A stretch of 64,000 nucleotides of DNA, from positions 1-64,000 of the forward strand of contig NZ_JFYV01000034.1 of NCBI RefSeq assembly GCF_000632225.1. The letters are read 5' to 3'. The notes under the pieces were generated by a model. The model worked only from the letters and a program-made list of their open reading frames with translations. It was not told where the DNA came from and searched no databases. Each line of letters starts with the position of its first letter. Position 1 is the stretch's first letter. Source of the stretch: Sphingomonas sp. RIT328 (GTDB lineage Bacteria > Pseudomonadota > Alphaproteobacteria > Sphingomonadales > Sphingomonadaceae). Position numbers and translations under genes: made by a program. Positions 1-16,017 of this stretch are shown in pieces.

Positions 1-2
1 CT

Positions 3-650
3 GCCAGCCCCGCCGCGACCGCGCCTGCCGCCGCCCCTGCCGCTGCTGCCGAAACCGTGTCGCGACCGGCGGCACCGCGCGCATCCCCGCTCGCCTGCGC
101 CGCCGAGATCGGCACCGCCGCGGCGGCGAAGCGCGTCGCCATCTGCCGCAACGTCTCGCCCGCCACGCACCCGCCGTGCAACGCCGTCAACAGCTGTGCG
201 ATGATCGACGACGAGATCGCACGCAGCTGCGCGCTGTTCGACGGCAAGGGCGCGCCGATCGCCGGCTGCACGCCCGCGCCGAAGAGTCCGGCCGCCGCCG
301 CCGCGGTGGTGCGGCTCTATTATGCCGCGCTCAACGCGGGTGACTATGACACCGCCTGGCAGCAATGGGGCGACGGCGGCAAGGCCGGCCAGACGTTCGC
401 CGCCTTCACACGCGGCTTCGCGCAGACCCGCGCGACACAGGTGACGATCGGCACGCTGCCGCCGGCGGAGGGCGCGGCGGGATCCCTCTACCAGACCGTA
501 CCGGTGACGGTCGCCGCGACGCTTGCCGATGGCCGTCGCCAGCGTTTCGCCGGCCGCTATGTCGTGCGCCGCGTCAATGACGTCGACGGCGCGACGCCGG
601 GGCAATTGCGCTGGCACCTCGATTCGGCGCAGCTCAAGCCGGTCGGCTGA
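3..650 (+). CDS. Secreted or envelope protein of unknown function, 5' end outside window
   Basis: The frame is already open at the left edge, so the true start and any signal peptide lie upstream. The visible part begins with an Ala/Pro-rich low-complexity linker, followed by a short Cys-containing segment (several Cys over about 60 residues) that suggests an exported protein with disulfides. The last 110 residues, starting near VVRLYYAALNAGDYDTAW, look like an NTF2-like or lipoprotein-type alpha+beta domain. No catalytic motif is visible and I do not recognise the family. It ends 70 bp before the phoD start on the same strand; no terminator is evident between them. Confidence 0.6.
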   Translation, partial: ASPAATAPAAAPAAAAETVSRPAAPRASPLACAAEIGTAAAAKRVAICRNVSPATHPPCNAVNSCAMIDDEIARSCALFDGKGAPIAGCTPAPKSPAAAAAVVRLYYAALNAGDYDTAWQQWGDGGKAGQTFAAFTRGFAQTRATQVTIGTLPPAEGAAGSLYQTVPVTVAATLADGRRQRFAGRYVVRRVNDVDGATPGQLRWHLDSAQLKPVG

Positions 651-720
651 TCCGCCGCTGTCATCAAGCGGTCACCGATACCGCGCATCGCAACAGCTTG
701 GCAGGCGCGGGATCGAGGCG

Positions 721-2301
721 ATGGTGACGACGACAGGACCGGCGCTGACCCGGCGCGCGATGATCGGCGGATCGGCGGCGCTGCTGTCGGTCGGCGCACG
801 CGGTGCGGTGCCGCTGCCTGCCGGCCTGTTTTCGCTCGGCGTCGCCTCGGGCGATCCGCTGCCCGATTCGGTGATCCTGTGGACGCGGCTCGCGCCGGTG
901 CCGCTCGATGCCGCGGGCGGCATGCCGCCGGTCGCCGTGCCGGTGCGCTGGCAGGTGGCGAGCGACGAAGGCTTCACCCGGATCGTCCGCGAGGGCGAGG
1001 CGCGCGCCGAACCGCGCTGGGGCCATGCGGTGCATGTCGACGTGCGCGGCCTGCGCCCCGCGTCGCGCTATTTCTACCGCTTCCTCGCCGCGGGGGAGAC
1101 CAGCGCCACCGGTCGCACCCGCACCGCGCCGGCGGCGGGCGCCGCGGTGGAGCGGCTGCGCATCGCCTATGGCTCGTGCCAGAAATATGAATCGGGCTTC
1201 TACGCAGCCTATCGCCATCTCGTCGCCGACGATCCCGATATCGTCCTGTTCCTCGGCGACTATATCTATGAGGGCGCACCCACCGCCAAGGATGCGGTGC
1301 GGCTGCACCAGAATCCCGAGCCGGTCGATCTCGCCGGCTATCGCGTCCGCTACGCCACCTACAAGAGCGATCCGCTGTTGCAGGCCGCGCATCAGGCGGC
1401 GCCCTGGGTGCTGACGTGGGACGATCACGAGGTCGCCAATGATTATGCCGACGCGCTCGACCAGAACAACACCGACCCCGCCGTCTTCCTGCGCCGCCGC
1501 GCCGCCGCCTATCAGGCGTGGTACGAGCACCAGCCGGTGCGCGCCGCACCGCCGCTCGGGCCGGCGATGCGCATCTATCATCTGCTCGACTGGGGGCGGC
1601 TCGCGCAATTCCAGATCGTCGATGACCGGCAGTATCGCGGCCCCCGCGCCTGCCAGCCCGCCGGCCTCGTCGCCGCGCACCAGCGCTATCGGACGCTGAT
1701 CCAGCCCTGCCCCGATCTCTCCGCGCCACGGACGATGCTCGGCGCGGCGCAGGAACGCTGGCTGTCGCAGGCGCTCGGCGACAGCCGGGCGCAATGGAAT
1801 CTGCTCGCGCAACAGACGCTGATGCACCAGCAGGGGCGGATCGACGCCGAGCATCCCGAGCGCGGCGTGCAATATTCGGCGGACAATTGGTCGGGCTATC
1901 CCGCCGCCCGCGACGCCATCTACCGCCGCTGGCTCGCCGCCCGCACCTCCAACCCGATCGCGCTCGGCGGCGACATCCATGCCTTTGCCGCCGCCGACAT
2001 CCACGATCCCGACCGCCCCGACGCCGCGCCGATCGCCGCCGAATTCGTCGGCGGATCGATCACCTCGCTATTCCACGACGCGAGCTTCAAGCAGCAGGCG
2101 GCGGCGAACGGCCTCGTCTTCGCCGAGAATGAGGTGCGCGGCTACGGGCTGGTCGACCTGACGCCGCAGGGCGGCAGGATCGCCTTCCGCGGGCTGCGCG
2201 ATGCGCGCGACCCGCAGTCCGGCATCCGCGACCTCGTCCGCTTCACGCTCGAACCCGGCCGGCCGGGCATCCGCGATCAGCAATCCGTCACCGACCTGTA
2301 G
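721..2301 (+). CDS. phoD: PhoD-family alkaline phosphatase/phosphodiesterase, Tat-exported
   Basis: Predicted secreted phosphatase of the PhoD metallophosphatase family (526 aa), which releases phosphate from phosphomono- and diesters in the periplasm. The N terminus has a twin-arginine signal (LTRRAMIGG, then a hydrophobic stretch), which sets the ATG at 721 with a GAGG ribosome site just upstream; a longer frame upstream has no such signal. The family N-terminal domain follows (GVASGDPLPDSVILWTRL). Metal and active-site motifs are present: YGSCQ, FLGDYIYEG, WDDHEVANDY and GGDIHAF, matching the Fe/Ca centre of PhoD enzymes. Length is normal for the family. It lies tail to tail with the GH2 gene with only 34 bp between stops. 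No Pho box was recognised. Confidence 0.9.
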   Translation: MVTTTGPALTRRAMIGGSAALLSVGARGAVPLPAGLFSLGVASGDPLPDSVILWTRLAPVPLDAAGGMPPVAVPVRWQVASDEGFTRIVREGEARAEPRWGHAVHVDVRGLRPASRYFYRFLAAGETSATGRTRTAPAAGAAVERLRIAYGSCQKYESGFYAAYRHLVADDPDIVLFLGDYIYEGAPTAKDAVRLHQNPEPVDLAGYRVRYATYKSDPLLQAAHQAAPWVLTWDDHEVANDYADALDQNNTDPAVFLRRRAAAYQAWYEHQPVRAAPPLGPAMRIYHLLDWGRLAQFQIVDDRQYRGPRACQPAGLVAAHQRYRTLIQPCPDLSAPRTMLGAAQERWLSQALGDSRAQWNLLAQQTLMHQQGRIDAEHPERGVQYSADNWSGYPAARDAIYRRWLAARTSNPIALGGDIHAFAAADIHDPDRPDAAPIAAEFVGGSITSLFHDASFKQQAAANGLVFAENEVRGYGLVDLTPQGGRIAFRGLRDARDPQSGIRDLVRFTLEPGRPGIRDQQSVTDL

Positions 2302-2335
2302 CGCCGGTGTAACCGACCGTCCTCCAACCCTGCGC

Positions 2336-9727
<7,392 letters not shown>

Positions 9728-9803
9728 CGCGCGGTGCACATTGGGCGGCACACGAAGGCATATGTAGGACAACACCGGACCGAAAAGCGGCGGCGAGAGT
9801 GCC

Positions 9804-10595
9804 TCAACCGCCGCGCATCGCCTGTTCGGTATCCTTGCGCGCCTGGTCGATCAGCGCGGTGGTGGCCGCATGCGCCGCCGCCGGATCGCCGCGGGCGACC
9901 GTCTCGAACAGCAGCTGATGCTGCGGGATCGAATCGACATATTCGGCGACGACGCGATATTTGAAGAAGGTCGTCCAGCGCACCGCCGACGAGATGCTGC
10001 TCGACAGGCTGGCGAGCAATTCATTGGCGGTCGCCTCGAGCAGGACCTGATGGAACTGCTCGTCCGCCGCCTGTCCCGCGACGCTCTCCAGCCCGTGCTG
10101 CGTCATCAGTTCGAGCGCATGGCCGAGCCGCGCCAATTGCCGCGCCGTCCGGTTGGTCGCGGCGAGCGCCGCCGCGGCCGGCTCGACGATCAGTCGCAGC
10201 TCGAACAGGCTGCGCACGAAATTGACCGGCGGCGCGCCTTCGAACATCCAGCCGAGCATCTCGGTGTCGAGCAGGTTCCAGTCGGCCCGTTCGCGCACCC
10301 GCGTCCCCGTCTTGCGACGACTTTCGATCAGCCCCTTGGCGGTGAGCATGCGCAGCGCCTCGCGGATGACGTTGCGTGCGACACCGAATCGATCGGCGAG
10401 GTCGAACTCGCCGGGAATGGTCTGCCCGGGGTGATAGTCGCCGGTGACGATGGCGACACCCAATGTCCGGGCGATGGTGACATGGGCCGGCCTGATCCGC
10501 TCGCGCTTCGCCAATTCTGTGAACCTTCCCAACGATATGACCCCGGATCGTCGCGCCTTCCGACGACCGCGGCAAGCCATGCCGAAAATTTCCAT
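9804..10595 (-). CDS. GntR/FadR-family regulator with FCD domain
   Basis: A 263-aa transcription factor: an N-terminal winged helix-turn-helix (about residues 40-105, including FGVARNVIREALRML and the wing ending in RRKTGTRVRE) and a C-terminal all-helical FCD ligand-binding domain (about 125-255). FCD regulators of this size usually sense sugar acids or related catabolites and repress their target genes. It sits inside the glycan locus, divergent from the GH31 gene, and is the obvious candidate to control it. The ATG at 10595 gives the whole open frame; an in-frame ATG five codons later is also possible. Ligand and operator are unknown. Confidence 0.85.
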   Translation of the reverse strand: MEIFGMACRGRRKARRSGVISLGRFTELAKRERIRPAHVTIARTLGVAIVTGDYHPGQTIPGEFDLADRFGVARNVIREALRMLTAKGLIESRRKTGTRVRERADWNLLDTEMLGWMFEGAPPVNFVRSLFELRLIVEPAAAALAATNRTARQLARLGHALELMTQHGLESVAGQAADEQFHQVLLEATANELLASLSSSISSAVRWTTFFKYRVVAEYVDSIPQHQLLFETVARGDPAAAHAATTALIDQARKDTEQAMRGG

Positions 10596-10703
10596 TTGTA
10601 GGGCATTTTAGTCGTAGTTGCCCGATCCCCGCTTGCACGGGTGAAGCAAGTCCTCATACATGAAAGCTTGAGCGGACAGAGAGTTGGTCCGGGGGAGAGA
10701 GAT

Positions 10704-13064
10704 ATGATCAAGCCGACCGGGGTGATGCGCAGCATCGCGATCACCAAGCGCCTGCTCGCCGCCGGCGCGTCGCTTGCCGCGCTCGCCGCGCTGCCCGCCG
10801 CCGCCGACCCGCTCGCGATCGTCGATCGCAACGGCGGCATCGTCTCGATCGAACCCTATGCGCCCAATATTGTCCGCGTGACGATCGCGCTCGACAAGGC
10901 GCTGGCCGTCGCACCACCGGGCGAAGGCCCCAACGCCAAGCCCGACGCGAGCGGCTGGACCCACCGCACCGACGCGAGCGGCGACGTCTTCGCCTCGCCC
11001 GCGCTGACGCTGACCGTCGCGGCGCAGCCCTGGCCCGGCGCGCCGACGCAGATGCAGCGCTATTTCGCGCCGTCGCTGCCGCCGGTGGCCATCTCGGTGC
11101 GCGGTGCCGACGGCCGCACGCTGCTCGACATGACCGGCTGGGAAATGGCGCCGCATACCGTCAACGACGAGAAGACCTTCCGCGTCGGCGCCAGCTTCGC
11201 GGTGCAGCCGGGCGAACATTATTACGGGCTCGGCCAGAATCAGGAGGGCGTGCTCGACCTCAAGGGCCGGACGATCGACTGCCGCCACAATTACGATGCG
11301 CCGGCGGGCGAGAGCGTCTGCGTACCCTTCATGGTCACCAACAAGGGCTATGGCATCGTCTGGGACAATCCGTCGGCGACCATCGTCTCGCCCGGCCTCA
11401 ACAATGCCACCCACTGGCAGTCCAACGTCGGCGAGCGCGTCTCCTTCTTCGTCATCACCGGCGACACCACCGACCAGCTCTACGCCGGCTATGCCAGGCT
11501 GACCGGCGCGACGCCGCTGCCGCCCAAGGCGGCGTTCGGGCTGATCCAGTCGAAGGCGCGCTACGAGACGCAGAAGGAATTGCTCGACGTCGCGCAGGGC
11601 TATCGCCAGCGCAACCTGCCGCTCGACGTGATGGTGCTCGACTGGTTCTACTGGACGCGGATGGGGCAGCTCGACATCGATCGGACCTATTTCCCCGATC
11701 CCAAGGGCATGAACGACACGCTGCACCGGCTCGGCATGCATTCGATCATCAGCGTCTGGCCGCGGTTCGAGCGGGAGTCGCGCTATTACGACTTCCTCGG
11801 CGCCAAGGGCTGGCTGCTCCATGACAAGGACGGCAGCGTCGTCGACGGCCTGCCGATCCGTGCCGATCGCGCCGGCGCGCTGATCGATTCGACCAATCCG
11901 GAGGCGCGCCAGTGGTTCTGGGGCAAGATCCGCGACAATATCGCCAGCCAGGGCTTCGACTGGTTCTGGCTCGACGAGACCGAGCCCGATCTGGTGCCCG
12001 ATGGCCATCAATTCTCGATCGGCTCGGGTGACCGCTACCACAATCTCTATCCGCTGGTGCATACCAGCAGCGTCGCGGAGGGCTCGGCGAAGGACCGGCC
12101 CGACATGCGCAACCTGATCCTCGCGCGCGCCGCCTATCTCGGCACGCAGCGCAACGGCGCATTGTTCTGGTCGTCGGACGTCCAGTCGACGTGGGAGGCG
12201 CTGCGCCGCCAGGTGCCCGCCGGGCTCGGCTTCACCGCGACGGGCATGGCCTATTGGAGCAGCGATACCGGCGGCTGGCAATATCCCGCCGGGCCGAAGG
12301 CGGAACGACCGCCGCTGCTCGATCCCGCCGGGGCGACCGCGATGGCGCCGAGCTATGCCGACTATCCCGAGCTGTTCACGCGCTGGTTCGCCTATAACAG
12401 CTTCACCCCGACGCTGCGCATCCACGGCCAGCGGCCGGCGACCGCGCTATGGGACTATGGCACCGCGGCCGAGCCGGTGCTCGCCAACTTCCTGCGGCTG
12501 CGCTACGCGCTGATCCCCTATCTCTACGCGCTCGGCCATCGGACCGCGGAGACCGGTGCGCCGTTCATGCGCGCGCTGTTCATGGACTTCCCCAACGATC
12601 CCGCGGTGGCGACGATCGGCGATGAATATATGTTCGGCCCCGCCTTCCTCGTCGCGCCGGTGACCGATCAGGGCGTGACCAGCCGCAAGGTCTATCTGCC
12701 CGCCGGCGCGGACTGGTATGACTATTGGACCGACAAACGCTACACCGGCGGCCAGACGGTCGATGCCGCCGCGCCGATCGACAAGATCCCGCTGTTCGTC
12801 CGCGCCGGATCGATCGTACCGATGGGCGTGCAGGTGCCGAGCACCGCGACCGCCCAGCCGCTGGAGAGCATCCGCGTCTATCCCGGCCGCGACGCCAGCT
12901 TCACGCTGTACGACGACGACGGCGTGACCAACGCCTATCGCAAGACCGGCGGCAAGACCGCGACGCTGCGCTGGAGCGAGGCGAGCGGCAAGCTCAGCGC
13001 CTCGGGCCGGCTGCCGACCGGCCAGGACGTGGGCGGACTGGTCCGCGTCGTCGCCGCCAAATAG
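10704..13064 (+). CDS. GH31 alpha-glycosidase, exported
   Basis: A 786-aa family GH31 enzyme (alpha-glucosidase, alpha-xylosidase and alpha-galactosidase activities are known in the family). The start at 10704 has GGGGGAGAGA immediately upstream and opens a signal peptide (KRLLAAGASLAALAALPAAA). Domain order: N-terminal beta-sandwich (about 30-260), TIM barrel (270-600) with nucleophile Asp424 in FWLDETEPD and the later WSSDTGGW that supplies the acid/base, then the C-terminal beta domain with LYDDDG (DUF5110 type). It sits just ahead of the TonB receptor, so uptake and hydrolysis are probably linked. Which alpha-linked sugar it removes cannot be read from sequence by eye. Confidence 0.88.
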   Translation: MIKPTGVMRSIAITKRLLAAGASLAALAALPAAADPLAIVDRNGGIVSIEPYAPNIVRVTIALDKALAVAPPGEGPNAKPDASGWTHRTDASGDVFASPALTLTVAAQPWPGAPTQMQRYFAPSLPPVAISVRGADGRTLLDMTGWEMAPHTVNDEKTFRVGASFAVQPGEHYYGLGQNQEGVLDLKGRTIDCRHNYDAPAGESVCVPFMVTNKGYGIVWDNPSATIVSPGLNNATHWQSNVGERVSFFVITGDTTDQLYAGYARLTGATPLPPKAAFGLIQSKARYETQKELLDVAQGYRQRNLPLDVMVLDWFYWTRMGQLDIDRTYFPDPKGMNDTLHRLGMHSIISVWPRFERESRYYDFLGAKGWLLHDKDGSVVDGLPIRADRAGALIDSTNPEARQWFWGKIRDNIASQGFDWFWLDETEPDLVPDGHQFSIGSGDRYHNLYPLVHTSSVAEGSAKDRPDMRNLILARAAYLGTQRNGALFWSSDVQSTWEALRRQVPAGLGFTATGMAYWSSDTGGWQYPAGPKAERPPLLDPAGATAMAPSYADYPELFTRWFAYNSFTPTLRIHGQRPATALWDYGTAAEPVLANFLRLRYALIPYLYALGHRTAETGAPFMRALFMDFPNDPAVATIGDEYMFGPAFLVAPVTDQGVTSRKVYLPAGADWYDYWTDKRYTGGQTVDAAAPIDKIPLFVRAGSIVPMGVQVPSTATAQPLESIRVYPGRDASFTLYDDDGVTNAYRKTGGKTATLRWSEASGKLSASGRLPTGQDVGGLVRVVAAK

Positions 13065-13071
13065 GCCGTGC

Positions 13072-13100
13072 CACCTTCCCCGTCGAATACGGGGAAGGTG
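13072..13100 (+). terminator. Hairpin after GH31 gene
   Basis: Perfect 12-bp arms CACCTTCCCCGT and ACGGGGAAGGTG with a 5-nt loop, starting 8 bp after the GH31 stop. The tail (TGTGGCTTTCC) is only weakly T-rich. It could be an intrinsic terminator or a transcript-stabilising repeat between GH31 and the receptor gene. Confidence 0.45.
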
Positions 13101-13256
13101 TGGCTTTCCAGACACGTACATTCACGAAGCCGACACAATCGGGTCTTAGCGCGAACCTCCGTCGGGGGGCGGGCACCACTATCACCGGCCGGCTGCACGG
13201 ATCAATTCCGGCGCCGGTCGGGCGGGCCGCCCCCCTCTTCTTCAGGGGGACCATTC

Positions 13257-15593
13257 GTGACCAAGACGTTCAAGACCTTGCTGCTGCTCGGCGCCGCCGG
13301 ACTCGCCGCGCCCGCGCTCGCCCAGACCGCGACGCCCGCGACCGATGCTGCCGCCACCGACACCACCGCCACGCCCGACGCCGCCGCCGATCTCGGCGAC
13401 ATCGTCGTCACCGCCGAACGCCGCTCGGAGAATCTGCAGCGCGTGCCGCTGTCGGTCGCGGTCGTCGGCGGCAGCGATCTGCGCGCCTTCCAGGCGGGCG
13501 GCGAGGACATCCTCGCGCTGTCGGGCCGCGTGCCCGGCCTCTATATCGAGACGACCACCGGCCGCATCTTCCCGCGCTTCTACATCCGCGGCCTCGGCAA
13601 TATCGATTTCTACCTCGGCGCGAGCCAGCCGGTGTCGATCATCCAGGACGATGTCGTCCTCGAACATGTCGTGCTCAAGTCCAACCCGGTGTTCGACGTC
13701 AATCAGGTCGAGGTGCTGCGCGGCCCGCAGGGCTCGCTATTCGGCCGCAACACGACCGCGGGCATCATCAAGTTCGACACGATCCGCCCGAGCCAGACGT
13801 GGCAGGGCCGCGTCGCCGCCTCGGCGGGCAGCCTCGGCACCTTCACCTATGACGCCGGCGTCGGCGGCCCGCTCGTGCAGGACAAGGTGGCGATCCGCCT
13901 GTCGGGCCTGCTCCAGCACCGCAACGACTGGGTCGACAACAGCTTCGCCGGCACCAGCCAGGACGGCACGCGCACGCCGCAGAAGAACGCCATGGGCGGC
14001 TTCGACGAGCGCGACGTGCGCTTGCAGGTGCTGCTGACCCCGAGCGACGCCTTCTCGGTCAACGTCTCGGGGCACGCCCGCGGCTATCACGGCACCTCGA
14101 CGATCTTCCACCGCGCCGCGCTGCGCAAGGGCTCGAACTCGGTCTCGGCCGAGCCGCGCGACCGCATCGCGCTCGACGAGGGCAACAACAACCCGCAGGA
14201 TTACGACACCTACGGCACCTCGGTGAACGCGGCCTATGACTTCGGCCCGGTCACGCTGACCTCGATCAGCGCCTATGAGACCACCTCCGGCTACAGCCGC
14301 GGCGATACCGATGGCGGCGCCGGCGCCAACTTCCCGGTCAACGGCGTCGCCAACGGCTTCGGCCAGAGCCAGGGCAACATCCGCGCGCTCGGCCAATATA
14401 CGCAGGAGGTGCGGCTCGCCTCGCAGGCCGGCCAGCGCTTCACCTGGCAGGTCGGCGGCTTCTACTTCCGCCAGAACGACACGACCGACTTCTACCAGCG
14501 CAGCTATTTCCTCACCACGGCGGCGCGCAATCCGAACAATTGGGTGCGGCTGCGCGACATCAACACCAGCTGGGCGGCGTTCGGTCAGGCGAGCTTCAAG
14601 GTGACCGACGCGTTCACGATCACCGGCGGCGCACGCTATACGCAGGACATCAAGCGCACCACGCTGGTCAAGCCGGTGTTCAACGTCGCCGGCACGGTCA
14701 ACCAGTTCCGCCTGATCAACCCGACCGCGCCGACGTCGGTGCGGCTGGAAGGCAAGGAGCCGAGCTGGGACGTGTCGGCGCTCTACACGATCGATCCGTC
14801 GAGCAGCGTCTACGCCCGCGTCGCGCGCGGCTTCCGCGGCCCGACGATCCAGGGCCGCTCGGCGGTGTTCAACTCGCCCTTCACCACCGCGTCGAGCGAG
14901 ACGATCACCTCCTATGAGGTCGGCGCCAAGGGCATCTTCCTCGACGGCCGGCTGCGGCTCAATTCGTCGCTGTTCACCTATACGGTCCACGACATCCAGC
15001 TCAACGGCAACGACGTCAACGGCAATGGCGTGCTGTTCAACGCCGACAAGGCGCGCGCTTGGGGTGTTGAGATCGACAGCGAGTTCCGCCCGGTCCGCAA
15101 CCTGACGCTGACGCTCGGCGCCAGCGCGCTCAAGTCGAAGATCGAGGACAAGCGCGTCTATGCGCAGGTCTGCATCCTCAACGGCGTGGTGGTCTGCACG
15201 GTGCAGGATCCGACGATCAAGGTCGGTGCCAACACCTTCGCGCAGATCGACGGCAATCCGCTGCCCAATGCGCCGCGCTGGAACCTCGACGCCACCGCCC
15301 GCTACGACCTGCCGCTGTCGAACGACGGCAAGCTGTTCGTCGCCACCGACTGGAACATCCAGGGCTATACCAACTTCGTCCTCTACAAGACCAAGGAGTT
15401 CTACGCCGACGGTAACTTCGAAGGCGGCGTGAAGGTCGGCTACACCTCGCCCGACAACAATTACGAGATCGCGGCGTTTGCGCGCAACATCACCAACGAG
15501 AAGAACCTCAAGGGCGTGATCGAGAATTATATGGCGGCGGTGTTCAACGAACCGCGCGTGATCGGCGTCTCGCTGAGCGGCCGGTTCCGGTAA
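13257..15593 (+). CDS. TonB-dependent outer membrane receptor
   Basis: A 778-aa outer-membrane active transporter driven by TonB/ExbBD. The GTG at 13257 is chosen because AGGGGGA lies 7 bp upstream and the product then begins with a Sec signal ending ALAQ; the frame upstream has no signal. The plug domain starts near GDIVVTAERRSENLQRVPLS, with the typical EVLRGPQGSLFGRNTTAG, and the beta-barrel follows with a final aromatic-ended strand (GVSLSGRFR) for BAM recognition. There is no N-terminal FecR-signalling extension. Its position behind four glycosidases suggests oligosaccharide import, but family members of this type also take up siderophores and other ligands. Confidence 0.9.
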   Translation: MTKTFKTLLLLGAAGLAAPALAQTATPATDAAATDTTATPDAAADLGDIVVTAERRSENLQRVPLSVAVVGGSDLRAFQAGGEDILALSGRVPGLYIETTTGRIFPRFYIRGLGNIDFYLGASQPVSIIQDDVVLEHVVLKSNPVFDVNQVEVLRGPQGSLFGRNTTAGIIKFDTIRPSQTWQGRVAASAGSLGTFTYDAGVGGPLVQDKVAIRLSGLLQHRNDWVDNSFAGTSQDGTRTPQKNAMGGFDERDVRLQVLLTPSDAFSVNVSGHARGYHGTSTIFHRAALRKGSNSVSAEPRDRIALDEGNNNPQDYDTYGTSVNAAYDFGPVTLTSISAYETTSGYSRGDTDGGAGANFPVNGVANGFGQSQGNIRALGQYTQEVRLASQAGQRFTWQVGGFYFRQNDTTDFYQRSYFLTTAARNPNNWVRLRDINTSWAAFGQASFKVTDAFTITGGARYTQDIKRTTLVKPVFNVAGTVNQFRLINPTAPTSVRLEGKEPSWDVSALYTIDPSSSVYARVARGFRGPTIQGRSAVFNSPFTTASSETITSYEVGAKGIFLDGRLRLNSSLFTYTVHDIQLNGNDVNGNGVLFNADKARAWGVEIDSEFRPVRNLTLTLGASALKSKIEDKRVYAQVCILNGVVVCTVQDPTIKVGANTFAQIDGNPLPNAPRWNLDATARYDLPLSNDGKLFVATDWNIQGYTNFVLYKTKEFYADGNFEGGVKVGYTSPDNNYEIAAFARNITNEKNLKGVIENYMAAVFNEPRVIGVSLSGRFR

Positions 15594-15600
15594 TCCGGGG

Positions 15601-15652
15601 GGTGCGCTTCGGTCTGCCGGGGCGCACCTGTCGGTCTTTTCCGGAGAGACCG
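15601..15652 (+). terminator. Possible terminator of the receptor gene
   Basis: Two hairpins begin 8 bp after the receptor stop: GGTGCGC/GCGCACC (15601-15607 with 15622-15628) and CGGTCT/AGACCG (15632-15637 with 15647-15652), with TCTTTT at 15635-15640 between them. The arrangement could stop transcription but is not a classic hairpin plus U-run. Confidence 0.3.
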
Positions 15653-15965
15653 GCACGCGTCAGACGTGACGGATCGCTTTCGGCGATATTCCGCAAGAGC
15701 GATCTTCCCGCGAAAAGCACCACCTCACCCCCCTGACGCGCCACCCCGGCGAAGGCCGGGGTCCAGATGGGTGACGGTAGGCATTATCCAATGGCGTTTT
15801 CCCAACTGGGCCACGCCTCCGCCGGAGCGGTCCGTGAAAATCGCTGACGCCTTACCGCCGGGAATATAGCAGCTGCGCAGAACAGAAGTGCACTGCTCCT
15901 CGTGTCTGGGCGGCCTCCAGCGCGGGAGCACCAGACACCGCACGCTTCCCGAACAAAGCAGAGAC
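15653..15965. other. Non-coding stretch between the receptor gene and typA
   Basis: No convincing gene is present on either strand: open frames here lack ribosome sites and recognisable composition. The stretch contains one short palindromic repeat (see 15744-15765). Genes on both sides converge into it, so it is a natural end-of-transcript zone. Confidence 0.5.
15744..15765. repeat. Short palindromic intergenic repeat
   Basis: CCCCGGC-GAAG-GCCGGGG followed by TCCA. A close relative lies at 23402-23425. Short GC palindromes of this type are scattered through sphingomonad genomes between genes. Confidence 0.6.
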
Positions 15966-15996
15966 AAAAAAGGCCGGTGGATCGCTCCACCGGCCT
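15966..15996 (-). terminator. Intrinsic terminator of typA
   Basis: Read on the minus strand, an 11-bp perfect stem (AGGCCGGTGGA with its complement, loop of 4) is followed at once by TTTTT. It begins 21 bp after the typA stop. This is the clearest Rho-independent terminator in the window. Confidence 0.85.
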
Positions 15997-16017
15997 GTCT
16001 TCATTGCAGCGACTGGG

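Noticed and set aside
10608..12425. 605-codon minus-strand frame overlapping GH31
   Set aside because: Antisense shadow of GH31 with no recognisable motif or ribosome site.
13737..15656. 639-codon minus-strand frame
   Set aside because: Antisense to the TonB-dependent receptor, which has a full plug and barrel.
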